DNA of 64,000 nucleotides from positions 1 to 64,000 of IMG/VR virus record IMGVR_UViG_3300044730_000222. One strand, given 5' to 3'. The position numbers and the translations under genes were made by a program. The stretch is from a virus. The notes under the pieces are model-generated. The model worked only from the letters and a program-made list of their open reading frames with translations. It was not told where the DNA came from and made no database searches. Shown piece by piece: positions 35,738 through 44,789 of the stretch (positions are counted from its first letter, which is position 1; every line of letters begins with the position of its first letter).

Positions 35738-36524
35738 ATCAAAATCTAAAAAAATAACAGACAAACCAACATCTGGACATAGCAGTAAAGAAACAGTTAG
35801 TTTTGGTTGGTGTGATAATGGAATGGTGGAAGGAAGATTTGCTACCGCTGTAATTGGCACAATAACAGAATCACAGAAGGCTGGAATTAATGTAGTAAAC
35901 CATCTTCGTGTAAATGGAAATCAGATTGCAAGACAGCGTCAGGCACTATTTGATGCATGGGAAACGATGGGCACAGATTGGCTGCTTTGGATTGACTCAG
36001 ATATTATTATTACACCACAAGTATTTAAAATTATTTGGAATGCAGCAGATAAGATAACAAAACCTGTGGTTTCTGGATTATATTTTGTTAGTAATGAAAA
36101 TGAACAACCGCTTATGGAGCCTTTGCCTGCTATGTATATGGAAACAGGAAATGAATTTTTAACTCAGCCAATTCACCCATTTCCCCAAAATCAACTTATT
36201 CCAGTAGATATTACTGGTTTTGGTTTTATTTTAATGCATAAATCAATTATTCCAAAAATAAAAGAGGTTGCACAAGGACACTCTGTATTTGGTGAAAAAC
36301 AAAATCCTGGGCTTAAATTTGTTAGTGAGGATGTTGCATTTTGTCGTTATTTAAAAAAGGCTGGAATTCAGTTGTATGTTCATACAGGCGCCATGGTTCA
36401 ACACATGAAGACTTTTTCGTTTGACTATAACTATTATTATGTATATTGGCGTGGGGTGCAAGATAATACAATTTTTAGAAAATCCAGACTAAGTGAATCC
36501 CAACCAGACAAGCCAAAAGAGTAA
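35730..36524 (+). CDS. GT-A-type glycosyltransferase-like protein
   Basis: A 264-aa protein with RQRQALFDAW and L-L-W-I-D-S-D-I-I, the DxD metal/nucleotide-sugar motif of GT-A enzymes, then G-F-G-F-I-L-M and a late S-E-D-V-A-F-C. The N-terminus is basic. It is related to phage glycosyltransferase family 2-like proteins. It is part of a gene island for glycan synthesis. Confidence 0.72.
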   Translation: MAKSKSKKITDKPTSGHSSKETVSFGWCDNGMVEGRFATAVIGTITESQKAGINVVNHLRVNGNQIARQRQALFDAWETMGTDWLLWIDSDIIITPQVFKIIWNAADKITKPVVSGLYFVSNENEQPLMEPLPAMYMETGNEFLTQPIHPFPQNQLIPVDITGFGFILMHKSIIPKIKEVAQGHSVFGEKQNPGLKFVSEDVAFCRYLKKAGIQLYVHTGAMVQHMKTFSFDYNYYYVYWRGVQDNTIFRKSRLSESQPDKPKE

Positions 36525-36675
36525 TTGGCTATGCCCTTGCAATGGCTGTGTTAAAGCCAGAAAGCAAGCATTTAAAGAGGTAGCAGACATACTTGAAGGT
36601 GGCGGTGATGCCTACTCCAGAATACATGCTATTAAAAAACTAATAGACAATGGTATAATGATTAAAAAGGGGTAA
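36493..36675 (+). CDS. Small Cys-containing protein (60 aa)
   Basis: It overlaps the preceding gene by 32 nt. It begins with a Cys cluster (CPCNGC) and has a helix with AFKEVADIL. Such short W-x-C-x-C-x-x-C proteins occur beside glycosyltransferases in other aquatic phages. The function is unknown. Confidence 0.5.
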   Translation: MNPNQTSQKSNWLCPCNGCVKARKQAFKEVADILEGGGDAYSRIHAIKKLIDNGIMIKKG

Positions 36676-36677
36676 TC

Positions 36678-37631
36678 TTGGCTAAAATTGCTTTTCTTGG
36701 CAACTTTCAGGTTGACTATAGTAGTGAGACTCATCATGTAAAGTCTTTGGAATCTATTGGGCATACCGTCGTAAAATTGCAAGAGCGTCATGCGACTGCT
36801 CAAGAAATCTATAGAGAAGCGTCTAGGTGTGATCTTTTTATTTGGGTACATACACATGGATGGAAAACTCCTGGTAATACAGGAATGGATGTAGTTCTTG
36901 CTAAGTTAAATAGACATGGCATACCAACAATGACATATCATCTTGATCTTTGGTTTGGTTTGCGTAGACAACAAGATTTAGAAAAAGATAATTTCTATAA
37001 AACAATTGGACATTTTTTTACAGTAGATAAACTAATGGCTGATTGGTTTAATGAAAATACAGAAGTAAAGGGACATTTTATACCTGCTGGGGTATATGAT
37101 AAAGAATGTTATTTACATAAAGATTACGATGCAAATAAATTTGATCACGATGTTATATTTGTTGGAAGCAAAGGCTATCATCCAGAGTATCCATACAGGC
37201 CACAACTAATTGACTACTTAAGGGAAACTTATGGTAAAAGATTTTTGCATGTGGGAGGCGATGGAGATACGGGAACTATTCGTGGTGACAAATTAAATAA
37301 GATTTATGCCCGTAGCAAAATCGCAGTTGGCGATAGTTTAAATATTGGATTTAATTATCCATACTATTCTAGTGATAGAATGTTTGAAAGCACTGGTCGT
37401 GGTGGCTTTACAATATATCCAGCAATTAAAGGACTAGAAGATCTGTTTAAGCCAACAGAATTAGTTCTATACGAACACGGTAACCTAGAAGATTTAAAAA
37501 CAAAAATTGACTACTATTTATTTCATGATGCTGAAAGAGAGCAGATTAGAATACTTGGTCATCAAAGAACAAAGAATCATCACACTTATGTAAATAGATG
37601 GACAACAATCCTAAAGGAGTTTAATTTATGA
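36678..37631 (+). CDS. GT-B-type glycosyltransferase
   Basis: A 317-aa protein with a TTG start and AAGGGG upstream. An N-terminal Rossmann half (KIAFLGNFQVDYSSETHHVKSL) and a C-terminal half with I-F-V-G-S, S-K-I-A-V-G-D-S, then a FESTGRGGF and LF-P-LV-Y acceptor/donor region fit 'glycosyl transferases group 1' enzymes. The substrate is unknown. It overlaps the FkbM gene by 4 nt. Confidence 0.75.
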   Translation: MAKIAFLGNFQVDYSSETHHVKSLESIGHTVVKLQERHATAQEIYREASRCDLFIWVHTHGWKTPGNTGMDVVLAKLNRHGIPTMTYHLDLWFGLRRQQDLEKDNFYKTIGHFFTVDKLMADWFNENTEVKGHFIPAGVYDKECYLHKDYDANKFDHDVIFVGSKGYHPEYPYRPQLIDYLRETYGKRFLHVGGDGDTGTIRGDKLNKIYARSKIAVGDSLNIGFNYPYYSSDRMFESTGRGGFTIYPAIKGLEDLFKPTELVLYEHGNLEDLKTKIDYYLFHDAEREQIRILGHQRTKNHHTYVNRWTTILKEFNL

Positions 37632-38341
37632 CAGAAATGATTAAAGCAACTATCAATGGAGAATTTGAAATAACATTACCAAAGCATCGTGCAGATAGGC
37701 CAGACTGGTATCAACCACAGGGTTGGGAAAAACCCAGACTTAAGTCAATGAGTGAAAATATTGGAAAGGGTGACGTTGTTTACTATGTGGGTGCAGAAGA
37801 AGGAGAAATGCCAGCACTATGTCAAATGTGGGGGGCTGAGGTTGTTTTGTTTGAGCCTAATCCAAAGGTTTGGTCACACTTTCCATTGTTGTGGAGTGCC
37901 AATAATTTAGAAATGCCACTTGCCTCTATTCCTGGGTTTGCATCTGATAAAGATAACAAACTTGCACGTATTTATTATAGTGAGTTTCCACCAGAGGCTG
38001 ATGCACCAATTGAGGCAGCACATGGATTTAAAGAACTGCAATATGAAGCAGACAAGTATGGTCAAACAAAGATTGATACTTTAGTTTATGAAAAGGGATT
38101 AAAACCACCTACAGCAATTTCACTTGATGTTGAAGGAAGTGAATGGCGTGTACTTGGCGGAGCAGAAAAGGTTATGAGAGAGTTTAGGCCAAAGATTTGG
38201 CTATCTGGTCATCCAGAGTTTATGATGATGTACTGGAAAGAATATTTGTATGATCTAAGGCAATTCATTAAAGGTATTGGGTATACAGAAACTTTGCTTG
38301 ATTATCAACATGAGGTTCACCTTTACTATGAATCATGCTAA
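37628..38341 (+). CDS. FkbM-family methyltransferase
   Basis: A 237-aa protein with G-D-V-V-Y-Y-V-G-A-E-E-G-E (SAM-binding loop variant), V-L-F-E-P-N-P and I-S-L-D-V-E-G-S-E, the FkbM signature. FkbM enzymes O-methylate sugars or polyketides, so it may cap or decorate glycans built by the neighbouring transferases. It overlaps the genes on both sides. Confidence 0.82.
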   Translation: MTEMIKATINGEFEITLPKHRADRPDWYQPQGWEKPRLKSMSENIGKGDVVYYVGAEEGEMPALCQMWGAEVVLFEPNPKVWSHFPLLWSANNLEMPLASIPGFASDKDNKLARIYYSEFPPEADAPIEAAHGFKELQYEADKYGQTKIDTLVYEKGLKPPTAISLDVEGSEWRVLGGAEKVMREFRPKIWLSGHPEFMMMYWKEYLYDLRQFIKGIGYTETLLDYQHEVHLYYESC

Positions 38342-38876
38342 AACTTTTTGGGATAATGCTGCATTGGATCCAGAAGTAAGATATAAATATATTGCAGATG
38401 AATGGGCATTTACTGAAACATTTTTAGATCTTATAGAAAATAATAACGATAGTTGGAGTAATGTTTTAGAGATTGGTTGTGGAATAGGAAGATTGCTTGA
38501 TCCACTTTCAGAAAAATATAAAGAATGTAATTTTTATGCAATAGATATCTCTGATGAAATGATAAAACTTGCACCTAAAAAAGATAATATAAAGTATCAA
38601 GAGGTTGCAAACAATCTTGACCTAGTATATTCAATGTTAGTTTTTCAGCATATTGAACATCAAGAAAAAATTAACTATGTAAGACTTGCTTACGATAACT
38701 TAAAAAATGGTGGCAACATATATTTTCAATTTGTTATTGGGGAAGAAAATTCACCATACTCTTATCAAACATCTAAGTCAGAAATTCAAAAGATGTTGAC
38801 TGACATAGGATTTAATAATTTAATTTTTGAAAACCATATGCATCCACAATGGATGTTTGTTAAGGCTACAAAATGA
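38328..38876 (+). CDS. Class I SAM-dependent methyltransferase
   Basis: A 182-aa protein from the ATG at 38328. L-E-I-G-C-G-I-G-R-L is motif I, Y-A-I-D-I-S is the acidic loop and L-V-F-Q-H-I-E follows, the standard order. It overlaps the FkbM gene by 14 nt. The target is probably a sugar or lipid-linked intermediate, given its context. Confidence 0.82.
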   Translation: MNHAKTFWDNAALDPEVRYKYIADEWAFTETFLDLIENNNDSWSNVLEIGCGIGRLLDPLSEKYKECNFYAIDISDEMIKLAPKKDNIKYQEVANNLDLVYSMLVFQHIEHQEKINYVRLAYDNLKNGGNIYFQFVIGEENSPYSYQTSKSEIQKMLTDIGFNNLIFENHMHPQWMFVKATK

Positions 38877-39721
38877 TTAAAGCCTATCTATATTCTATTG
38901 ATCCACTTGATTCTGCTGATGGTAAATGGGATTATGGTCTATTAAAACAAACCTTTGATAGAAATCATATTGAGCAGGTAACTGTAAAGCAGATACCAAA
39001 TGAAGAACGTGCCTTTGTTGTTATTCCTGGACAGGGAAATGCAGGGGCAGAAGAAAAAATAAATCAACAACTATCTAATATACAAAGAGTAGTGTTGTTT
39101 ATTACGGGTGATGAGTCTGCAAAGTTTAATGTAGATAAAATAAAACATCCTAATATTAGTATTTGGGTTCAATACCCTCACAAAAAACATGAAAAATATA
39201 ATAGATTTTTTATAGGTGTTCCACAGCATTTAAAACAAAATCTTCCAGCCTATCCTAGCAAGAAATATGACGTTTATTTTGGTGGACAGATAACTCATCA
39301 ACGCCGTAAACAGTTAGCAGAGGCTATGCCAAGCCTTCAAAATGCCCTTTATAAGCCCACAGAAGGCTTTGCACAGGGAGATACACCCAAAGACTACTAC
39401 CAACACCTTTCTACAGCCAGAATCGCCCCGTGCCCCGCTGGAGCACAGGTTGTTGATACCTTTAGATTTTTTGAAGCAATAGAAATGTTAGCCCTACCAG
39501 TAGGAGATCTCATAGATTCAAAGGGTGTAGAAAATGATTATTTTCATTATGTATATCAAGCAGATACCCCTATAGTAAAAGTTAAAGATTGGAATATTTT
39601 ATCTAGTATGGTTCCAGATTTAATTGATCAATACCCTGCAAATATGCACAAGGTAGTGTGCTGGTGGATCAAGTACAAAAGAGACTTTGGCATAAAAATA
39701 ATGGAGCAAGTAAATGAATAA
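38873..39721 (+). CDS. Exostosin/GT47-like glycosyltransferase
   Basis: A 282-aa protein. D-V-Y-F-G-G-Q, R-R-K-Q-L, TEGFAQG and S-x-A-R-I-A-P-C-P-A-G followed by D-T-F-R-F-F-E-A-I-E-M and P-V match the C-terminal donor half of exostosin-like (GT47) transferases. It overlaps neighbours on both sides, so the island is translated as a unit. Confidence 0.68.
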   Translation: MIKAYLYSIDPLDSADGKWDYGLLKQTFDRNHIEQVTVKQIPNEERAFVVIPGQGNAGAEEKINQQLSNIQRVVLFITGDESAKFNVDKIKHPNISIWVQYPHKKHEKYNRFFIGVPQHLKQNLPAYPSKKYDVYFGGQITHQRRKQLAEAMPSLQNALYKPTEGFAQGDTPKDYYQHLSTARIAPCPAGAQVVDTFRFFEAIEMLALPVGDLIDSKGVENDYFHYVYQADTPIVKVKDWNILSSMVPDLIDQYPANMHKVVCWWIKYKRDFGIKIMEQVNE

Positions 39722-40472
39722 AAATGATATAACAGTTGTATTAGTAACTTCTGTATTGCCAAGTCATCCAGACACACATATTATTGATGAAACTATTAGT
39801 AGTATTAGATCTCATTTTCCAGATAATGAAATTATTTTACAGATTGATGGATTAAGGGATGAACAAAAACATCGCAAGGATGCGTATGATGAATGGAAAA
39901 ATCGTGTGCTTTGGAAATGTATGCATCAATGGAAAAACGTTCTGCCATTTGTATTTGAAGAACACTGTCATCAAACAACCATGATGTCAAGAACTATTAA
40001 TGAAATAACAACACCTATTCTTTTGTATGTTGAAGGAGATGCCCCGCTGGTTCCTGATAGGCATATAGATTGGGACAAATGTTTGTCAATGTTGTCTAGC
40101 AATAGAGCATACACAATTAGATTTCATTTTGAAGAAACTATTCCAGTAGAGCATAATCATTTAATGCTAGGTCACGAAGATGATTTTATGAAAACAATTC
40201 AGTGGAGTCAACGACCACACCTTTCTTTTGTAAATTACTATAAAGAAAGTGTGCTTAGATTTTCCAAACAAAACTTTTTTATTGAAGACATCTTCCATGG
40301 TGTGGTTCAAGATGATTATTCTAAATATGGAAATGCTGGTTGGAGTAGACATAAACTTTGGATATATTATCCAGATGGTGGAAATAAAATAAAAAGATCT
40401 TATCACTTGGACGGCAGAGAGGGAACTAGAAAGTTTACTTCAGATGATGATGTTTGGGGATACAAAGAATGA
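39714..40472 (+). CDS. Family 2-like glycosyltransferase
   Basis: A 252-aa protein with an N-terminal VVLVTSVLPSHPDTHIIDETISSI strand-helix, I-L-Q-I-D-G-L and Y-V-E-G-D-A-P, a variant of the acidic metal motif. It ends with a D-G-R-E-G-T-R region. It is probably a GT-A enzyme acting in the same glycan pathway. Confidence 0.62.
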   Translation: MNKNDITVVLVTSVLPSHPDTHIIDETISSIRSHFPDNEIILQIDGLRDEQKHRKDAYDEWKNRVLWKCMHQWKNVLPFVFEEHCHQTTMMSRTINEITTPILLYVEGDAPLVPDRHIDWDKCLSMLSSNRAYTIRFHFEETIPVEHNHLMLGHEDDFMKTIQWSQRPHLSFVNYYKESVLRFSKQNFFIEDIFHGVVQDDYSKYGNAGWSRHKLWIYYPDGGNKIKRSYHLDGREGTRKFTSDDDVWGYKE

Positions 40473-41500
40473 GATTGGGCATTATTGCAAGATCAGATAA
40501 CACAGGTCTTGGAAACCAAACAAGAGATTTGGTTACAATGTTAAATCCTCATAGAATTATGCTAGTAAACTCTATGAACTTTAACAGAAACAAACAACAT
40601 CCAGAGTGGTACAACGGATACGAATGTTTTCATGTTCGTGGATTACCAAGAACTGGAGATTTAGAGCCTTTTATTCGCAGCGTTGATATTGTTTTAACCT
40701 GTGAAACATTTTATAACAATAGTTTTATTGAACTTGCAAGAAGAAGAAATGTAAAAACAGTTCTTCAATACAACTTTGAGTTTTTGGAGTATATTCATAA
40801 TCAAAAGTTAGCATTTCCAGACATCATGATCGCTCCTAGTTTGTGGAACTATGACAAAGTTGCAGAGATTTCTGAAGGCAAAACTAAACTAATTCATCTA
40901 CCGCCACCAACCAATACAGCAATATTTGATAATGTTAGAAAAATTAATCTATCAAAAAGCCATGGCAGGCTACTTCATGTCGCTGGCAATCCAGCAACAA
41001 AAGATCGTAACGGAACACATAGCATATTAGATATGTTAAAGTATTCTAAAACAGATTATGAACTTGTTGTTACTGCTCAGAAAGATCTAGGAATTGTTCC
41101 TAAAGACTCTAGATTAAAGATAGTGGTAGGCAACTCAGACAACAGGCAAGACCTTTACTCTGGGTATGATGCAATGGTTTTGCCTCGTAGATATGCAGGC
41201 TTATGTCTTCCCATGAATGAAGCACTTATAAGCGGATTGCCAGTTTTTATGACAAATATATCTCCAAACAACACAATACTTCCTCAAGAGTGGCTTGCAG
41301 CATCAGAAAAACATGATGAGTTTAGAGCAAGAACAACTATTGATGTTTATAATGCGGATCCAAAACATTTAGCAAAGATTGTAGACAACTATATGCACTC
41401 TAGAAAGAAAGATGAGATTAAAGAACAAGCAGTTGAAATAGGATTTAAAAACTTTGCTATGGAAAATCTAAAAGATAAGTATCTTGATATATTAAAATAG
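40469..41500 (+). CDS. GT-B glycosyltransferase, last gene of the island
   Basis: A 343-aa protein from the ATG at 40469, overlapping the previous stop. It has an N-terminal G-I-I-A-R-S-D-N-T-G-L-G-N-Q-T-R motif, L-L-H-V-A-G-N, and then A-M-V-L-P-R-R-Y-A-G-L-C-L-P-M-N-E-A, a good match to the donor site of group 1 transferases. It ends at a bidirectional terminator. Confidence 0.75.
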   Translation: MRLGIIARSDNTGLGNQTRDLVTMLNPHRIMLVNSMNFNRNKQHPEWYNGYECFHVRGLPRTGDLEPFIRSVDIVLTCETFYNNSFIELARRRNVKTVLQYNFEFLEYIHNQKLAFPDIMIAPSLWNYDKVAEISEGKTKLIHLPPPTNTAIFDNVRKINLSKSHGRLLHVAGNPATKDRNGTHSILDMLKYSKTDYELVVTAQKDLGIVPKDSRLKIVVGNSDNRQDLYSGYDAMVLPRRYAGLCLPMNEALISGLPVFMTNISPNNTILPQEWLAASEKHDEFRARTTIDVYNADPKHLAKIVDNYMHSRKKDEIKEQAVEIGFKNFAMENLKDKYLDILK

Positions 41501-41531
41501 GGCGAGTCCATTTCTAGACCCGCCCCATTAT
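41501..41531. terminator. Hairpin between converging units
   Basis: GGGCG-A-GTC pairs with GAC-C-CGCCC around a short loop. It lies between the glycosyltransferase stop (41500, +) and the gene ending at 41543 (-). The T runs are short, so it is less certain. Confidence 0.55.
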
Positions 41532-41542
41532 GACTAACTAAA

Positions 41543-41794
41543 TTACTTAGCAGCCTTCTTCTTTGCCTTTGCAGACTTGAGAGCCTTATCAACGGCTGCT
41601 GCTGCTGGCATACGACCAAATGCTGGATCGTTTGGATTAACTGCACGTGCTAGTACTGGGATAACCGCTCCTACGAGTGCTGCCCATAGATCCTTTGGAT
41701 CTGTTACTCCTGCAACGTATAATGCTGATGCTGCACCTACAACTGAACGGCCATATGATGCGAGCATTGCCTTGTGTTCTTTTTTAAGTTCCAT
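41543..41794 (-). CDS. Small holin-like membrane protein (83 aa)
   Basis: Two hydrophobic segments (about 15-30 and 36-52) and a Lys/Ala-rich basic tail (KALKSAKAKKKAAK), the composition of many small phage holins. The MELKKEHKAMLASYGRS start recurs in aquatic phages. AGGAGG lies before the ATG. It may form membrane lesions for endolysin release, but is distant from the endolysin gene at 54048. Confidence 0.6.
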   Translation of the reverse strand: MELKKEHKAMLASYGRSVVGAASALYVAGVTDPKDLWAALVGAVIPVLARAVNPNDPAFGRMPAAAAVDKALKSAKAKKKAAK

Positions 41795-41803
41795 TTTTTC
41801 CTC

Positions 41804-41962
41804 CTAGGATAGAACCTTTATTAGTATAGCATAACCAGCCCAAAGACCAATAATTCCTGCGACTCCCGCAAAAACTGGTGGCGCTGGGACTGGTAATTTG
41901 AATGCTGCGAATATTGCGCCACATCCAAAACCTGTTAACACTGATAAGATTATTTGATTCAA
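41804..41962 (-). CDS. XapX-domain membrane protein (52 aa)
   Basis: A TTG start with AAGGGGG upstream. The sequence L-x-G-F-G-C-G-A-I-F-x-A-F-x-L-P-V-P-A-P-P-V-F-A-G followed by a second helix (GIIGLWAGY) matches the XapX (DUF1427) two-helix family, associated with chromosomal genes in bacteria. It is an unusual phage cargo. It overlaps the zinc-ribbon gene upstream. Confidence 0.72.
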   Translation of the reverse strand: MNQIILSVLTGFGCGAIFAAFKLPVPAPPVFAGVAGIIGLWAGYAILIKVLS

Positions 41963-42174
41963 AACTTTTCCCCCTTGTTTTTAGCATCTGGATCTGTTTC
42001 AGGATTGTCTAGAGGAGTTGGTGCGGTAGCCAAAGCACCACACTCATGACACTGAATATCTAAATGGTACATTCCTACAGTATAGGTCTCAGGATCAAAA
42101 GAAACAAGTGCTCTAAACAAAGTTCCTCCACAGTTTGGGCACACGCAGGTGGGAATACCCCTAGCGTCTATCAT
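41959..42174 (-). CDS. Zinc-ribbon protein (71 aa)
   Basis: C-V-C-P-N-C-G-G and, about 30 residues on, C-H-E-C-G, a classic ribbon with a two-strand spacer. An acidic Pro-rich tail follows. It is translationally overlapped with the XapX gene and with 42161-42595. Confidence 0.62.
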   Translation of the reverse strand: MIDARGIPTCVCPNCGGTLFRALVSFDPETYTVGMYHLDIQCHECGALATAPTPLDNPETDPDAKNKGEKF

Positions 42175-42595
42175 TAGAACTTTCTGGTAAGAATTTTTTT
42201 AACTGTTCAATTTCTTTAGAAATTTTCTTAATTGTAAAATCATGTGAGGGAATTATACCTTCAATAACCGATCCATACTTATTGTAGTATTCTAATTGAG
42301 GGCTAATTTCTTTTATAAATTTCTGTAATCCATTTTGCACATCTTCAATATACTGATAAGCCCAATCTCTAGAATCAGAAAGAAACTTGATAAAGTTTTC
42401 TTTATGAATTTCTTCATCGCTTCTTTCTAGTCCCACACTTTCTCTGTTGTTAACTAAAAACTCTTCTAAGGTTGCTTGTGATATATAGAGTTTAGCAAAA
42501 GCCTTGGCTAATTTTCTTATCTTTATAATAGAAAAAATGAAGGCACTAAAAAAAGAGATGCTTGCCACCCCTAAAACAACGACTAGTATTTCCAT
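42161..42595 (-). CDS. Membrane-anchored coiled-coil protein (144 aa)
   Basis: One N-terminal membrane helix (residues about 3-24) is followed by a long helical, heptad-like cytoplasmic or external part. No domain is recognised. It lies between the zinc-ribbon gene and a glycosyltransferase. Confidence 0.57.
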   Translation of the reverse strand: MEILVVVLGVASISFFSAFIFSIIKIRKLAKAFAKLYISQATLEEFLVNNRESVGLERSDEEIHKENFIKFLSDSRDWAYQYIEDVQNGLQKFIKEISPQLEYYNKYGSVIEGIIPSHDFTIKKISKEIEQLKKFLPESSNDRR

Positions 42596-42597
42596 AC

Positions 42598-43548
42598 CTA
42601 TCTCTTTTCTGACAGTACTATTGTACTATCATTCTCAGAATTTGTCAAACCATACATTTTCTTAAAGTCAAAACCTATAAGTTTTTCGTATGCCTTTAAA
42701 TGCCTATAGTTTCCAGCACCAAAGGTACCTTTTTCTATACCGCATAAAACACGCTTTTGCTTATCTTTTGAGATATCCTCTATCTCTTTCCATGATAATT
42801 TTCTTATATTACGGTCTTTCCATATTTTTTTATAGTTACCACGGTGATAAAAATGATGAAGTATTGTCACGCTTGGAGAATAAATATCCCAACCTCTTGT
42901 CCAAGCCCTCATAGCAAAACATATTTCTTCTCCAAAGAATGATATCTCTGGATCATATGGAACTTCTTCTACAATGCTTCCAAGGGTAAAAACAAAACCA
43001 GCAAGTATGGTGCTTGAAACTTCTGGATAGGATTTATTCTTGTCGGACAGTTCAACTCTTTTAGCCGTCCACTCATTTCTCCTGTTTAGGCTTGGCACTT
43101 GTTTAGTTGCATAAGGGGGCTTGTCTTTGTCTTTTGTAATGTAACTAATAACATTGTTTGTTTCAACATAAAATCCTGGTGGAAAATGAGACAAGATTAT
43201 ATTTTTATTTTTAGCAATTTCTTGAGCCTTTTGTAATTGACTGATGCACATTATATCCCAATTCTTTTCAAAAATTGTATGCGAATCAATCTGAAGATAA
43301 TAGTCTTGCTCAGAATAAAGAGACATTGCTTTTGCTCTTGCAAACCCCGCACCCCTTGCTTCTCTTGGGTGCATAGTAATAATCTTAGAATTTTTTAACC
43401 AAGACAAATCTGGAATTTCTTTATCAAAGTCTTGTATTACTAAACCAAAATATATTTCATTTAGTTTTGATGCGTTATCAATAGCAGACTTGATAGTTCT
43501 AACTAACTCAGGATCACGATAACTTGCTATTGATATAAAAATGCTCAT
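42598..43548 (-). CDS. GlcNAc-transferase-like glycosyltransferase (GT60-type)
   Basis: A 316-aa protein: I-F-I-S-I-A-S-Y-R-D-P-E-L at the start, R-E-A-R-G-A-G-F-A-R, then L-Q-I-D-S-H (metal/nucleotide sugar) and F-F-G-E-E-I-C-F-A-M-R-A-W-T-R-G. This is the layout of the family that adds N-acetylglucosamine to Skp1 hydroxyproline in eukaryotes and has phage and bacterial members. It overlaps the upstream gene by 4 nt. It may modify virion or host proteins. Confidence 0.78.
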   Translation of the reverse strand: MSIFISIASYRDPELVRTIKSAIDNASKLNEIYFGLVIQDFDKEIPDLSWLKNSKIITMHPREARGAGFARAKAMSLYSEQDYYLQIDSHTIFEKNWDIMCISQLQKAQEIAKNKNIILSHFPPGFYVETNNVISYITKDKDKPPYATKQVPSLNRRNEWTAKRVELSDKNKSYPEVSSTILAGFVFTLGSIVEEVPYDPEISFFGEEICFAMRAWTRGWDIYSPSVTILHHFYHRGNYKKIWKDRNIRKLSWKEIEDISKDKQKRVLCGIEKGTFGAGNYRHLKAYEKLIGFDFKKMYGLTNSENDSTIVLSEKR

Positions 43549-44036
43549 TGATTATGGGTTGGCCAGTAATATTTACATGGCTCTTTGCGGTCTGGGCAGC
43601 ATGGAGCATTATTAATACTAGTTACTGCATATTGAAAGTGTACATAATACAAAGGATCTTTCTTAAAAAGATTAGCACGATGAGTTGTCACAACCCTAAG
43701 AAGTTTATTGTCATCATGCCAGAATGCTGGCACTTCATTACCCCAGTCTTCCCAACACTGATCTTTTAGATTATTAAGATTAGCCTCATTGTTTTCTGTT
43801 TTAATACCACGAAACTTTGCTTGAGCAATCATAGCCTGAACATACTCCCACAGACCACGCTCATATCCACGCCACATTAGAACTGCTGGATGATTGCGCC
43901 AACCACCAGTTTTATATTTACCAGATAATACATTAAGAATTTGATAGCCCTCTAATATCTGTTTATTTAGTCTCTTATTATCAAGCATGTGAGCAGATAC
44001 ATGAAAATCTTTTTGTGGTAAAAATGTTTGCACCAT
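43545..44036 (-). CDS. Pyrimidine-dimer DNA glycosylase-like protein
   Basis: A 163-aa protein with M-V-Q-T-F-L-P, L-D-N-K-R-L-N-K-Q-I-L-E and W-x-N-H-P-A-V-L-M-W-x-G-Y-E, the order of the Pyr_excise family (related to T4 endonuclease V, which repairs UV dimers). This fits a sunlit-water phage. It lacks proof of the catalytic N-terminal Thr; here residue 2 is Val, so the exact activity may differ. Confidence 0.65.
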   Translation of the reverse strand: MVQTFLPQKDFHVSAHMLDNKRLNKQILEGYQILNVLSGKYKTGGWRNHPAVLMWRGYERGLWEYVQAMIAQAKFRGIKTENNEANLNNLKDQCWEDWGNEVPAFWHDDNKLLRVVTTHRANLFKKDPLYYVHFQYAVTSINNAPCCPDRKEPCKYYWPTHNQ

Positions 44037-44087
44037 ATCTCCTTTTTAATAAACAACTATACACTGTTTTGTGTATAAAATCAAATA

Positions 44088-44789
44088 CTACTTAAATATT
44101 TTTCTTGCTCTTTTTGATGAGTAATATCCATAAATTTTTGTTTTTAACTTATCAATTTCAAATAATGTTTTATCCTTTCCAGGATTTGTAAATTCAGACT
44201 CCCAAGACTCTCTTTTAAATGGTATAAGTTGAACCATAGGTGTGCCTTTTTCAATTACTCCCTCAAAACCATCTTTGATAAAAAATGGACAGTTTATCGG
44301 AGTAGTTAAAATATCTGTATCAACAATACCAGCAATTGATCTTATTGGTAGATTCTCATATGCTGGTGGATGAATAAACATCGTTGACCAGCCTGGTGGA
44401 GTTTTTATGTTCCATCCATGCAAATACTTAAATGCTGGCGTACTAAATCCATCTGGTATTCTGAAACCAGAAAGTTGCTCATTAGGCCATGCGTCAATTA
44501 TTGGCTCAGATATTTCTATATGGCTAATCAAGGGTTGATAGTTTACTTGTCTAACTAAAATATCTGAGCATAGCGTTATTATATAGCCAGAAGTGAACAT
44601 GTCAATGGTTGGAGCGCATTGTTTTACCGTTATATTTGCTGCTGGATTTATTACAAGTTCTTTGTTTCCAATATACTTTGAAATATTTTTCCACCACTCT
44701 GGAACAAGTTTTGCTGCAGGAATAGGCCTTTCTCTAACATTAAAAACATGATCATTTTTTGCTTCAAAAATAATTTTGTTTGCTTTCAT
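44088..44789 (-). CDS. DUF6065-like phage protein, copy 2
   Basis: A 233-aa protein with V-P-E-W-W, T-P-P-G-W-S, A-G-I-V-D-T-D and G-T-P-M-V-Q-L-I-P-F-K-R-E. It is most like the copies at 14801 and 49271, all sharing K-x-C-x-P before a S-G-Y-I segment. The function is unknown. Its start overlaps the 44-aa zinc peptide gene (ATGA). Confidence 0.62.
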   Translation of the reverse strand: MKANKIIFEAKNDHVFNVRERPIPAAKLVPEWWKNISKYIGNKELVINPAANITVKQCAPTIDMFTSGYIITLCSDILVRQVNYQPLISHIEISEPIIDAWPNEQLSGFRIPDGFSTPAFKYLHGWNIKTPPGWSTMFIHPPAYENLPIRSIAGIVDTDILTTPINCPFFIKDGFEGVIEKGTPMVQLIPFKRESWESEFTNPGKDKTLFEIDKLKTKIYGYYSSKRARKIFK

